From Eunapius fragilis (Eukaryota > Porifera > Demospongiae > Spongillida > Spongillidae): DNA of 64,000 nucleotides. Shown piece by piece: positions 27,189 through 36,024 of the stretch. How positions within the stretch are numbered: position 1 is the first letter of the stretch; each line of letters begins with the position of its first letter. The position numbers and the translations under genes are program-made. The notes under the pieces were generated by a model. It did not search any database. It was not told the DNA's origin and worked only from the letters and a program-made list of their open reading frames with translations. The stretch covers positions 774,140 to 838,139 of the forward strand of contig OY811986.1 in NCBI GenBank assembly GCA_963681505.1, read 5' to 3'.

Positions 27189-28530
27189 CACACACACACC
27201 AAACACTAAGGGATACCTTAGTATGTTACTCAAGATTAGTAGGGAAGCAAAGTGTGGTGGGACATGTCATAGTGAGAAAGATGAATGACAGGAAACAAAG
27301 ATGGAGGAGGGAAACAGATCAGAACACAAGAGTGGGCGTAAAGGATGAGGGAATTGAGAGGGGGAGGGAATGGAGGGGGTGAGGGAATGGAAAGGGGAGG
27401 GAATGGAGAGGGGGAGGGAATGGAGAGGGGAGGGAATGGAAAGGGGAGGGAATGGAGAGGGTGAGGGGATGGAGAAGGGGAGGGAATGGAGAGGGGGAGG
27501 GAATGGAGAGGGGGAGGGAATGGAAAGGGGAGGGAATGGAGAGGGTGAGGGGATGGAGAGGGGGAGGGAATGGAGAGGGGGATGGAATGGAAAGGGTGAG
27601 GGGATGGAGAAGGGGAGGGAATGGAGAGGGGGAGGGAATGGAGAGGGGGAGGGAATGGAGAGGGGGAGGGAATGGAGAGGGGAGGGAATGGAGAGGGGGA
27701 GGGAATGGAAAGGGTGAGGGGATGGAGAAGGGGAGGGAATGGAGAGGGGGAGGGAATGGAGAGGGGGAGGGAATGGAGAGGGGGAGGGAATGGAGAGGGG
27801 AGGGAATGGAGAGGGGGAGGGAATGGAAAGGGTGAGGGGATGGAGAAGGGGATGGAATGGAGAGGGGGAGGGAATGGAGAGGGGGAGGGAATGGAGAGGG
27901 GGAGGGAATGGAGAGGGTGAGGGGATGGAGAAGGGGAGGGGGTGGAGAAGGGGAGGGAATTGAGAGGGGGAGGGAATGGAGAGGGGGAGGGAATGGAGAG
28001 GGGGATGGAATGGAGAGGGGGGAATGGAGAGGGGGGAATTGAAATGGGAGAGTTTGAAGGGTAAGTGGAGAATGGTGAGATGGAGGGGAAGTGAGGGTGA
28101 GGATGGAGGGAAGGGAGATTGAGGATGGAAGGAAGGGGAGGGAAGGGAGGGTGAGGATGGAGGGGAAGGTAGGTGTAAAGCAGAGCAGAATTGGAAGACA
28201 AAATTTATTTTAACACACTACAGCTTTTACTGCAAACCACAGCTCAGCTGCATTGGGTTGTACAAGAGAGGTCCCCATAGACCTATGGTGCATGGGTGTG
28301 CTTCCAATAAACAATAGCTGGGATAAGGCTTCACACACACACACACACATATACACACATACACACACATCACACAGCATGATAATTGCCCCTCATCCCT
28401 TCACCTCCTTATCTCATTCTTTCCCCCTCACCACCCCATGTAAACAGCCAGATAACAAAGGTCAGGACCACAACACCACCTCCATAACTCTGCCTCTCCC
28501 TAATGGGAAGGGGAAAGGAAGTGGTGGGTG

Positions 28531-28562
<32 letters not shown>

Positions 28563-28648
28563 CACAGTGCAGGCAAACAGACCAAAGCAGTAACCCATCC
28601 ATGACCCCCTGAGGTGGCCACAATCACACATACACACACACAAGCATG

Positions 28649-28705
<57 letters not shown>

Positions 28706-29401
28706 ATGTGCCCACTGCCCAGCAGCCAGTCTCCACAACACTACTCACTACTGACTCTTTGCCTACAAGCTACATGTGTTGCGACGCACAACACAAGCAG
28801 AGTCAACCTGTTTGTCTGGAATGGTCTGTAAACAAAAGGGAGTGTGGGCCCAAAAAGAGGTGGTCATGAAAACACAGAAGCACTGGAGCCTATTTTTTAT
28901 AGATCAATTTTTTTAAGCTGGCAATGGGCAATGAACATGATAATATTCCAATAACAAACAGATAAATGTGTATACACCAAAAAAAGACTTCCAACACACC
29001 ACACGTCACACACCACACACCACACATCACACACCACACATCACACACCATACACACATGATTACATAACACAACAACCATCACTCTAGCTCAAATATTT
29101 TGATTACATAATATGATCACCCTACCATCACTCTAGCTCAAATATTTTGATTACATAATATGATCACCCTACCATCACTCTAGCTCAAATATTTTTTTCC
29201 TAACATCAAAGCACATCAAATGAGACATAGCAGCACACATACACATAAGCAACCTCTCACACACGCATACACACACACCTTTGCTTGGCTTAAATCTGAC
29301 GAGGAACCCTTATAGATGGGTCGACTGGATGCTCTAATAGTTGCTGTGTGCAGTTGGCCTTCAGTAGTGAGAATGATACAACGACTTCCAACTAAACTCA
29401 T
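9866..29401 (-). CDS. KDM3: KDM3/JMJD1-like JmjC histone H3K9 demethylase
   Basis: Nuclear Fe(II)/2-oxoglutarate enzyme that removes H3K9 me1/me2 (family knowledge). Exons in coding order: 29401-29279, 27070-26924, 24000-23904, 23155-23055, 22005-21892, 21264-19393, 19204-19106, 18496-18370, 18180-18023, 17101-17023 (tentative), 16963-16882, 16656-16550, 15746-15639, 14610-14464, 14112-13931, 13768-13523, 13464-13389, 13318-13223, 13067-12974, 12482-12352, 12173-12103, 11880-11841, 11487-11408, 11294-11232, 10893-10837, 10774-10655, 10301-10248, 10078-9998, 9931-9866. About 1605 codons. The N-terminus has the KDM3 LVWAKR domain, then a 624-residue Ser/Pro-rich exon and an AT-hook (RGRGRPRLP). 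A zinc finger (CLECATC, then [15 protein letters not shown]) follows. The JmjC domain has Fe ligands in [14 protein letters not shown] (HID) and IPAGAPHQ, and the tail NHEDKLQ is family-typical. The 5' UTR is spliced: an acceptor CTTCTCAG lies 4 bp before the ATG. Confidence 0.93.
10302..10492. repeat. 24-bp minisatellite abutting KDM3 acceptor
   Basis: Eight copies of AACTGAAGGGGGTGGGGCAAACAT lie directly upstream (in the minus sense) of the exon 10301-10248. On the minus strand each unit reads as a pyrimidine run ending CCCCCTTCAG, the same sequence as the true acceptor at 10302. Confidence 0.95.
11563..11710. repeat. 28-bp minisatellite in KDM3 intron
   Basis: Five or so copies of a unit containing CCTTGAAACCCCATGTGATC lie in the intron between exons 11880-11841 and 11487-11408. 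Copies differ by one C (27/28 bp). Confidence 0.9.
12200..12333. repeat. (CA)n microsatellite
   Basis: A CA-rich tract with a pure core of about 75 bp at 12258-12332, in the KDM3 intron next to the exon 12482-12352. Confidence 0.97.
12535..12950. repeat. 28-bp minisatellite in KDM3 intron
   Basis: About 14 copies of AACATGGTAACGTTACCTAG plus TACACACC, with shortened copies lacking the TACACACC part. The centre GGTAACGTTACC is a perfect 12-bp palindrome, so each unit can form a small hairpin. Confidence 0.93.
14345..14450. repeat. GGGAGGGAGG purine tract
   Basis: G/A-rich simple repeat in the KDM3 intron between exons 14464 and 14112. On the minus strand it is pyrimidine-rich. No other signal is seen. 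Confidence 0.8.
17040..17936. repeat. 40-bp minisatellite in KDM3, about 22 copies
   Basis: Highly uniform units containing GGTGACATTCAGGGCACATG and TAATGCTAGGTGCACTGGTA. Period 40 is not a multiple of three. The low-coordinate edge overlaps the tentative KDM3 exon 17101-17023, whose acceptor CACCTAG and first codons come from the repeat. Confidence 0.95.
18195..18320. repeat. GGGGAGGAGGGGAAGG purine repeat
   Basis: About eight short G/A-rich units fill the intron between KDM3 exons 18370 and 18180. On the minus strand they give the pyrimidine tract before the acceptor CAATAG at 18181. Confidence 0.9.
19020..19105. repeat. CACACATG-type (CA)n tract
   Basis: An interrupted CA tract begins at the KDM3 donor GTGTGTGC (minus, 19105). 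The microsatellite therefore supplies the donor sequence itself. Confidence 0.9.
22040..22175. repeat. CTCCTTCGCTCCCCTCCCCT repeat
   Basis: Five copies of a 25-bp pyrimidine-rich unit in a KDM3 intron, just upstream (minus sense) of exon 22005-21892. Confidence 0.9.
22520..22675. repeat. (CA)n/CACATG tract
   Basis: Interrupted CA repeat with a pure core of 40-odd bp at 22631-22672, in KDM3 intron 23054-22006. Confidence 0.95.
22755..23012. repeat. 29-bp minisatellite in KDM3 intron
   Basis: Nine copies of a unit containing CCCAGCTGTGGGTGGGGC, alternating ATTGCATCTAT and TTTGTACCCAT versions. The core CCCAGCTGTGGG is a near palindrome. Intron 23054-22006. Confidence 0.93.
23209..23516. mobile_element. 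308-bp MITE-like element with AACCT target duplication
   Basis: Ends are inverted: CAGGGATTTATTTGA at the left, TCAGATAAATCCCTG at the right. The 5-bp sequence AACCT is present immediately outside both ends (23204-23208 and 23517-23521), as expected of a target-site duplication. There is no transposase frame inside. It lies in the KDM3 intron between exons 24000-23904 and 23155-23055. Confidence 0.6.
24610..24740. repeat. GGAGGAGGTAAGGGGGAA purine repeat
   Basis: Short G/A-rich units in the large KDM3 intron 26923-24001. Nothing coding is seen. Confidence 0.85.
24858..25032. repeat. (CA)n tract with interruptions
   Basis: CA-rich microsatellite, pure over the first 45 or so bases, then broken by CG, GCA and CTCACG steps. 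KDM3 intron. Confidence 0.95.
25445..26018. repeat. 18-bp GGAGGTAAGGTAATGGA minisatellite
   Basis: About 30 units of GGAGGTGGAGGTAAGGTAAT and GTGAGGTAAC variants in the large KDM3 intron. An internal block with the rare variant TAAGCTAACAGGAGG occurs twice (25576 and 25818), so a segment of about 240 bp was duplicated. Confidence 0.93.
27130..27200. repeat. (CA)n microsatellite
   Basis: A pure CA run, then CACAACACACACACC, in the first coding intron of KDM3 (29278-27071). Confidence 0.97.
27340..28170. repeat. GGAATGGAGAGGGGGAG minisatellite
   Basis: About 40 units of 16-18 bp over 800 bp in the first coding KDM3 intron. A segment of about 118 bp containing GGTGAGGGGATGGAGAAGG recurs four times (near 27450, 27593, 27712, 27830), so there is a higher-order repeat. 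Open frames across it are artefacts. Confidence 0.93.
28527..28702. repeat. Poly-G (about 33) and (CA)n tract
   Basis: A G homopolymer at 28527-28559 and a (CA)n run at 28650-28701, both in the first coding KDM3 intron. The homopolymer length may be affected by assembly. Confidence 0.9.
29060..29195. repeat. Three copies of a 47-bp A/T-rich unit
   Basis: Units contain CATCACTCTAGCTCAAATAT and GATTACATAATATGATCACC. They lie about 80 bp downstream of the first KDM3 coding exon in the intron (minus sense). Confidence 0.85.
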
Positions 29402-29405
29402 TGCT

Positions 29406-31153
29406 CTGAGAAGAGAAAAAGGTGGAGCAAGTGATAAAGTAACCATGGCAACGCCCTAGCACAACACAAGCCATGGTGCACAGGTCCACACTTGTGAACC
29501 ATGTGAGAGTCATGGCATTGACTACGTGAGAGTCATGTCATTACCATGTGAGAGTCATGTCATTACCATGTGAGAGTCATGGCATTGACTACGTGAGAGT
29601 CATGGCATTACCATGTGAGAGTCATGTCATTACCTATGTGAGAATCATGGCATTGACTACGTGAGAGTCATGTCATTACCATGTGAGAGTCATGGCATTG
29701 ACTACGTGAGAGTCATGGCATTACCATGTGAGAGTCATGTCATTACCATGTGAGAGTCATTGCATTGACTACGTGAGAGTCATGGCATTGACTACGTGAC
29801 AGTAATGCAAAGATTATACAAGCATCCCACTATGATTACTAGCAAATAACAGATTGCCCCTGTAGTGACAGATTGTGCCTTTGAGGGGGGCGCTCAATGC
29901 CGTCTTATCCCGGGGCACATACTTCACACATAAGCATGAATACACCACACGTTACACAGCAAGCCAGACAGCTACACTAAGCCACCTATTCAAGACAATA
30001 ATGGGCCCTCAATTTTTCCATTTCTACACACTGCTCTAAGTGGGTGCCTTGCCACAGCTTGTCACGCTACACAAGAGTTTGAAGAAGAGATTAATAGCTG
30101 CCCTGGGCAATTTACAGTACAACAACACAAGCTAAAAATGCTAAAATTAAGATGAATGGAAGACATAGGATTTGTTTTTCAATACTGCCTCCTCCCTGTC
30201 ACTGAATGATACACACAACCTCCTCTTTCAGCATCACATTACTGCATATACAGACCCAAGCTAATTTTTTTAAAAATAAAATCATAGTTGACTTACTACC
30301 TTAATGTACTGCAGAGAACCTGAAACCAACAGCAGCTAAATGGTATTAAAAGCAAACACTTCCGTAAGCCAAAACATTTACCTTGCGACCGCTACACTTT
30401 TAACGGACGTAAAGACTGGTACCAGAAAAAGGCGCGCAATTCCGCACAACGTACAGCAGGTCGCACACCTTCGGTCTCCAATAAGCACACGTGCTAGCAC
30501 AAATTGGAGAAATTATTCCCGCCCGCTGGTTGAAGGCAAGGTACTTCGTTACCTTTCTTTTATTTTTTTACCCAAAATAAATAAATAAATAAATGAAAAA
30601 GTTGGGTGCTTGCCGGCTGGCATGTCAGTACTAAAGTGAACATACACACACCAGTATAAAACATGAGCCTGCCTCTCATTCCACGCATGGAGCAACCAGT
30701 CGATTTGAATTTTGTCACATACGACCATACGGTATTCATAATACGCACACCACTAAAGCAGCTTGCCTCTCCGAAAACATGCGCCCCCTCCCCTCTTTAT
30801 CCTTGCCTGTGGGCTTCGCATACGCCAACAACGCTAGCCGGTTATTTGCTCCAGCACACGATGTTGATCCACGAGGTCCAGATCCACGTTTCACTACTAC
30901 TCGCCGCTCTTTACGAATTACAACCGTTTAGCAGGGGTAGCAGCTAACCCCATAACTAAAACACGCACCTTCAGCTTCCTGTTATAAGCAGCTTTTTGAT
31001 TTGGGGCTCCTCTTTTCCTGATATGATGTTTATGTTGCGTACCGTATAGCGGGTTTTAAGCCTTCATAAATACGCGGCCAAGAGAGAAATTTTGGGAAAA
31101 TTAAGTGCAATTTTCGTAATTTTCGTGTTTGTTGTGTCGCGTTGACCGTTGTG
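29406..31153. promoter_or_regulatory. Divergent KDM3 / REEP upstream region
   Basis: The two start codons (KDM3 at 29401, minus; REEP at 31154, plus) face away from each other across about 1.75 kb. The KDM3-proximal part holds the minisatellite and a 5' UTR intron (acceptor CTCTTCTCAG at 29406). A possible noncoding donor (minus, GTAGTAAG) lies near 30297. I saw no TATA box. The transcription starts are not placed. Confidence 0.5.
29505..29805. repeat. Composite CATGTGAGAGTCATGGCATT minisatellite
   Basis: About 13 units alternate between a short form (TACCATGTGAGAGTCATGTCAT) and a long form (TGACTACGTGAGAGTCATGGCAT). They lie just upstream of the KDM3 coding start, in the 5' UTR intron if the acceptor at 29406 is used. 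Confidence 0.9.
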
Positions 31154-31293
31154 ATGGTAGCGGCCATTCTGTGCAGAGTTTTCATGTAAGCAAATGCTTG
31201 ATGCATTCTAGCCCAACCTGATAAACATACTCTTGATTTTAAAACTTGTACTTGTAATTTACCTTTGGTTCTAAACTTTGTCACCTTAACCCC

Positions 31294-31327
<34 letters not shown>

Positions 31328-34300
31328 ATGTGTTACTCCTACAATATTTTCACCATTCCTTCCCTTACCACTGCAGTCTTTTGTTCGGTATCGTTTATCC
31401 TGCCTACGCTTCGTTCAAAGCCATTAGGACAAAAAGCCACAGGGACTATGTGAGTACCAGCGGTGTGTAACCAATGAGAATGCGAGCGTAACTCTGTTTG
31501 GCCATGTATGGAGGGAGCAAGTTAACCCCCAAAAGCCTCGTTAGTGTGTGTGCTGATTCAGTAAACGGACATCGTTTGTGTTCGTACCAATGCATGCACA
31601 CGCACAACACCGCCTGTGTTTGTCACAGCACACACACTGACGCTGCGTCTTAAGACTGGTACCAACACGTGCGTACGCTTACAACATATGCACACACGTG
31701 CACAAACGGGGGGGCATTGTGCTCTTACTCATGATGTACGTGTACACTTGCTCTCTCTATCTCGCACACACACACATACACACACACATGCACCCACCCA
31801 CACTCATACACACACATACACACACACATACACACTCACAGACAAAATGGCTGATGTACTGGGTGGTATTTGCACTCTTCCAAGCAGCAGAGACTTTTAT
31901 GGATGTCTTCATATCTTGGTTAGTAACCATATGTTGTGGAGCATTATGAATCAGCTGGCATATGTTATCTCTATGGAAATAGCTCTATTGTAGGTTCCTT
32001 GGTAATTGGAACTGTGCTAAGGTTTAGGGAGTTATGGGATTTATGTGAGGTCATTTAGCACACTGAACAATCCAAATCAGTTGGCTGGAGCCAAATTAAC
32101 ATTGGAAATTAACATTGGGGGGCTTCCACATACCGTGTGTGTTGTGCATAAAAAGGGTGTGTGCATTGGCCCTGTGTATATGTGTGTATGTGTGTGTGTG
32201 TGTGCATGTGCATGCATGTGTGTGGGTGTGCGTGCACGTGTGTGAGTGTGCATGTATATATATGTGTGTACGTTTGCATGTGTACATGTATGTATGTGTG
32301 TGTACGTTTGCATGTGTACATGTATGTATGTGTGTGTATGTATATATATATGTGAGTGTGTGTGTGTTTTTGTATGTGTGTTTATGTGGATGTGTGTGTG
32401 TGTGTGTTTATCTTTTTGACGGTCCCCTTCTGTCTCTCACCCCATTCCCAGGATGCCACTCTACTATGAGCTGAAGATTGTGTTTGTATTGTGGCTAGTC
32501 TTGCCACTAACTGAGGTATGTCTGTATCACCATAGCGACTTAATCATTCAACCTTTTACAGGGGTCGATGAGGAGCATGACTGTGTCGGGGGTGGAGCAT
32601 GAGGGGCTGGGGGAGGAGCATGAGGGGCTGAGGGAAGGGCATGAGAGTGTGGTGGGGGGGGGGGGGGGGGGCATGAGGGCTGGGGAGGGGTGTGAGAAGG
32701 AAAAAAAGGTACTATCCTGTATTTTTGTATACAAACTATAACTGCTGGTGTAACTTAGTATAAACACACATGATTGAATTATACCAAAGTTATACCAGCA
32801 GTTATAGTCTGTGTATAACCATAGTCTGCTTGCAATGAATGGCAAACAGAAAGGCTACATAGTTCCTAGATATCAGATGGTTGCCTAGGTCTGTTGGTAT
32901 GGTTTATTTCTTTTTCTTTATCATTTGGGGTGCCCTTGCCAATTTTTGATGGTTGCCTTTGCCTTGTCCCCCCCCCCCCCCCCCCCCCCTTTTTTTTTTT
33001 TGTTGCATCTGCCAGGGGGCAAAGCAGCTGTACAGAGTAGTGGTGCATCCATTTCTCCTGCGACGTGAGGCACAGATTGATGTCTGTATTGCAAAGATGG
33101 GGACCACAGGATTGGATGCTTTGAGACGTGTGTCCAAGGAAGGCATCAGCATTGCTGCTGCAGCAGTGGTCACCACTGCCATGAAGGTAGGGGGTGGGGA
33201 GGAGATCAGTAGGGATGGATAGAAGACACTTATGAATGCTATGTCTGTGATGCTGAATATTGTAATGTGTTTGGGGAATCAGTTGTCTCCAACAGCTGCT
33301 TAATGTGTTAGAGGTCAGTTTGTTACCTTGTTTGGGGAATCAGTTGTATATGAATTTATCTAAAGGCTACATGATGTTTTTAAAGGTGGTTTATGTGGTG
33401 TTTGGGAGGGAACAGGCATATGGTGTCGGTGCTCTCTAAATAGGAGGAGGGGATATAGTGTTTGTTCTCTCTGAAGGCTATTGGACTTGGCTTTGTGTTC
33501 AAATTCCATAACAGTGCATCAGTTCTTTAGAAACCACTTTGTAAAAGTCTTATCTATCTGAATGCCCACCTGTGCACACCTTATGACTGAAACTGGAGAT
33601 CCATGTACCCCTATGATCAAGTACCCCTGGGTCAAGTACCCCTATGGGTCAAGTACACCTATGGATCAGTTACATTAACATGTTTTGGCCTGCAGGTACA
33701 AATCTGCCTGCTCTGTGGACAGCTCAGATGTAAACCCGCTAATGCTAAATTGTGTGGTCTGCAAGATGTGCAGTAGACAGCATGAAAATAATGAATTTAG
33801 GTTATGAGGCAATGTGACGATAGGCTGTGTGTCTACACCTTTATGGTGTTGGGCTTGTGAAGGGCATTTAAGCCATGGGTCAACTTCTGGGCAATTTCCT
33901 CAAATGAATATGAGTAAAAGTTCAGCAAACTAAACGTTTTACTTGTATTCATTTAAGTTGCAGGCAACAAGTTGGCCCACATATACCCCTGGCCACATAT
34001 ACATACAGCTGAGCCTGGGCCACATATACATACCACTGAACCTGGGCCCACATATACCCCTGGGTATGCCCCTATACCCACATATACCCTGGGCCCACAT
34101 ATACTCCTGGGCCCACATATACTCCTGGGCCCACATATACCCCTGGGTATGCCCCTATACCCACATATACCCTGGGCCCACATATACCCCTGGGCCCACA
34201 TATACCCCTGGGCCTTCATATACCCCTGGGCCCACATATACCCCTGGGCTCACAAACGCCCCTGGGCTTTAGATATTAAGAGGTGGCAGTAAAGTGTTTA

Positions 34301-34913
34301 AGTGGGTGTGGTCAGTAAAAGGAGGGCACGACCAATTAAGAGGGGCATGGTCAGTGAGTGCTCCTCCCCTTCCCCCCCCCCCCCCCCTTCTGCATAGCGT
34401 CATCACCCTTTTCCCCCCCGTAGGGTCAAGTTGTTCTCACAGAGGTCTTGCAGCGAGGGGTTGATAACCAAGTTCCAGCTGTTCAGGTACCACGGGGCAA
34501 TATATCAGCTGCTGGGCCTTCCACCGACATGGCTGATGTGAGAAGGCCCAGCTTTGAAGAACATAACTTGGCAACAGATGGGTTTACCATCATTGACACA
34601 CCTGAGCGTAGCAGACAAGGTTAGTAGTTGGGGTATATGCAGTTGCATTGTGGGTGTGTGCAGGTGTGTGAGGGTGTTGTGGGCATGTGCAAGTATGTGG
34701 GTGTGCAGGTGTGTTGGTATATTGTGGCTTTGTGCAGGTACATTGGGGTATTGTGGCATGTGTGTGGGTGTGCAGGTGTGTTATGTGCATGCTTGTTGGA
34801 TATTGTGGGCATGTGTATGTAGTGGACAAACTGTAGGATTTCTTTCCAAATGTCTTCCTCCTCTTTCAGATTTCATCAGTGCCCACTATCAATATGACCC
34901 TAGCCAGCAATAA
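31154..34913 (+). CDS. REEP1-4-type TB2/DP1/HVA22 ER-shaping protein
   Basis: Receptor expression-enhancing protein, a hairpin membrane protein that curves ER tubules and links ER to microtubules in the REEP1-4 branch (family knowledge). Exons: 31154-31185, 31377-31449, 31842-31918, 32452-32515, 33016-33186, 34424-34619, 34870-34913; 218 residues, all phases agree. The start [10 protein letters not shown] matches the short REEP1 N-terminus. It continues through [38 protein letters not shown] and YRVVVHPFL, the TB2/DP1/HVA22 domain in order. The rest, after VTTAMKGQ, is a hydrophilic tail with no recognised motif. The lack of the extra N-terminal segment of REEP5/6 and the AATAAV-like segment favour REEP1-4. 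It reads convergently toward CYB561D2. Possible poly(A) signal ATTAAA near 35084. Confidence 0.92.
31292..31326. repeat. Poly-C tract before REEP exon 2
   Basis: A run of about 32 C in the REEP intron 31186-31376. Its length is uncertain in any assembly. Confidence 0.9.
31765..31841. repeat. CACACATACACA tract forming acceptor region
   Basis: Interrupted CA repeat ending in ACTCACAG, the acceptor of REEP exon 31842. Confidence 0.92.
32170..32418. repeat. TGTGTATG/(TG)n tract
   Basis: Degenerate TG-rich repeat with internal duplication of a unit containing TACGTTTGCATGTGTACATG (near 32269 and 32304). REEP intron 31919-32451. Confidence 0.92.
32640..33001. repeat. Poly-G (32652) and poly-C/poly-T (32967-33001)
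   Basis: Homopolymer runs in the same REEP intron. The C20/T12 run directly precedes the exon 33016 acceptor TGCCAG and serves as its pyrimidine tract. Confidence 0.85.
32727..32810. repeat. Short inverted repeat (foldback)
   Basis: Arms of about 22 bp, ACTATAACTGCTGGTGTAAC and GTTATACCAGCAGTTATAGT, separated by about 36 bp in REEP intron 32516-33015. It looks like a small MITE or MITE remnant; no target duplication was established. Confidence 0.6.
33903..33965. mobile_element. Short relative of the 50.9-kb foldback element
   Basis: TCAAATGAATATGAGTAAAA and TTACTTGTATTCATTTAAGT flank a few bases and are near-inverted copies, followed by TGCAGGC. The same motif pair (TCAAATGAATATGGGTGAAA, then TGCAACTCAA) forms the arms at 50884-51100. 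This is a dispersed foldback family. Confidence 0.5.
33967..34262. repeat. CCCACATATACCCCTGGG minisatellite
   Basis: About 15 units of 17-22 bp, with a longer period formed by TATGCCCCTATACCCACATA at 34065 and 34148. REEP intron 33187-34423. Confidence 0.92.
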
Positions 34914-36024
34914 AAGAAGTCAACCCACTTTGTTTGGTGATATGTGTATGTGTGTGTGTTGTGTAGACTTTTGTCTTTCGTCATGTTTCTCTTCTCTGTA
35001 AGAACATTTCTGTGATTCACTGTGTGGTTATACATGCATTTGGTGTGGATTTTCACCCTGTATATGTATTCCATTCAATCCAGCATTAAACCAATGGGAA
35101 CAGTGCAGATCATCGAGGGGTCCCCCTTGCCAATCCCTTAGCAATTATTGAGTGATTTTTTAAATAAGTGATTACGTGGTATTGTAGACCGTATGTTCCC
35201 GCCTAAATGGAGCCGGTAGTCGTGGTAATGATGAGTGGCGGGATTGTGCATGATTATTGGCAAGGGGCTAGCTGTATGTGCCAGCTGGGAATGCAGATAT
35301 AAGCAGTTGCTGGAGACTGTGGTCATTCTAAGCGTTCTTGCACACAGTGACTTAGACACCATTATTATTTTGGCCACCCTTGGTGTTTGATGCAGTTATG
35401 CGTCTGGTTCCATGAGCAGAGCAGATTCCTTGACTGATCCCTGAGCAGATGACACTGCAGCAGTTTAACTTTTTTGTGTGGACTGTATGTGGCTGGGCAG
35501 TGCTAAATACACAGTTATTTTCCCCCCAGTATGTATGTTGATTTTTCTTTTCCACGGGGGTTTTTCCTTATGGAGATGTGGGCTGAAATATAGTTTTGTG
35601 TTGAGCCCCCTTCCTGGCCTTGTGTTTGGTGTTGTGGTGGCAATCCTGATGTTGGTGTCGTTGGTGTCCTGTGTGGAGGATTTGTCCATGTGCTGTACCA
35701 TTCTGTTTGTGTCCTATTAAGTTGGCGTGCACAGGTGATGACGATGCTACACCAATTGTTATGCGATATGGGATTGTGGGGATACCATGTAAGGCATGTG
35801 GCGGGAGATCAAACAACAGCATCAGAATAATCTATTAGATGTGCATTTACGAGACAAGCTCAGAGTAATCTGGTTTGCCTTATTAGTCCAATCTTGAATC
35901 GTCCCCTTCTAGAAAGTATCAACTCAATCCCCCCCCCCCCCCCCCCCCCCCGGCAAGGTTTTTTGTCGATGAAACCTGCAATGTACATATAATACACAAT
36001 GATATTGATGTACATATATGACAA
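34914..36024. other. REEP-CYB561D2 convergent intergenic region
   Basis: No gene is recognised. It contains a possible ATTAAA poly(A) signal (about 35084), an LTR-like stretch (see 35180-35830) and a poly-C run at 35931-35951. A short plus-strand hydrophobic frame at 35478-35720 has no family I recognise and no splice support. Confidence 0.6.
35180..35830. mobile_element. Possible solo-LTR-like retroelement fragment
   Basis: The stretch begins TGTAGACCG. It has a TATA-like GATATAAGCAG near 35297 with a GC-poor spacer after it. Near 35721 it has TTGGCGTGCACAGG followed by CTACACCAATTGTTATG, resembling a primer-binding region after an LTR. No second LTR, no gag/pol frame and no target duplication were found. 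Weak call. Confidence 0.25.

Noticed and set aside
27236-28201. 321-codon [11 protein letters not shown]-type minus frame
   Set aside because: Purine/pyrimidine repeat within the first coding intron of KDM3; no conserved residues.
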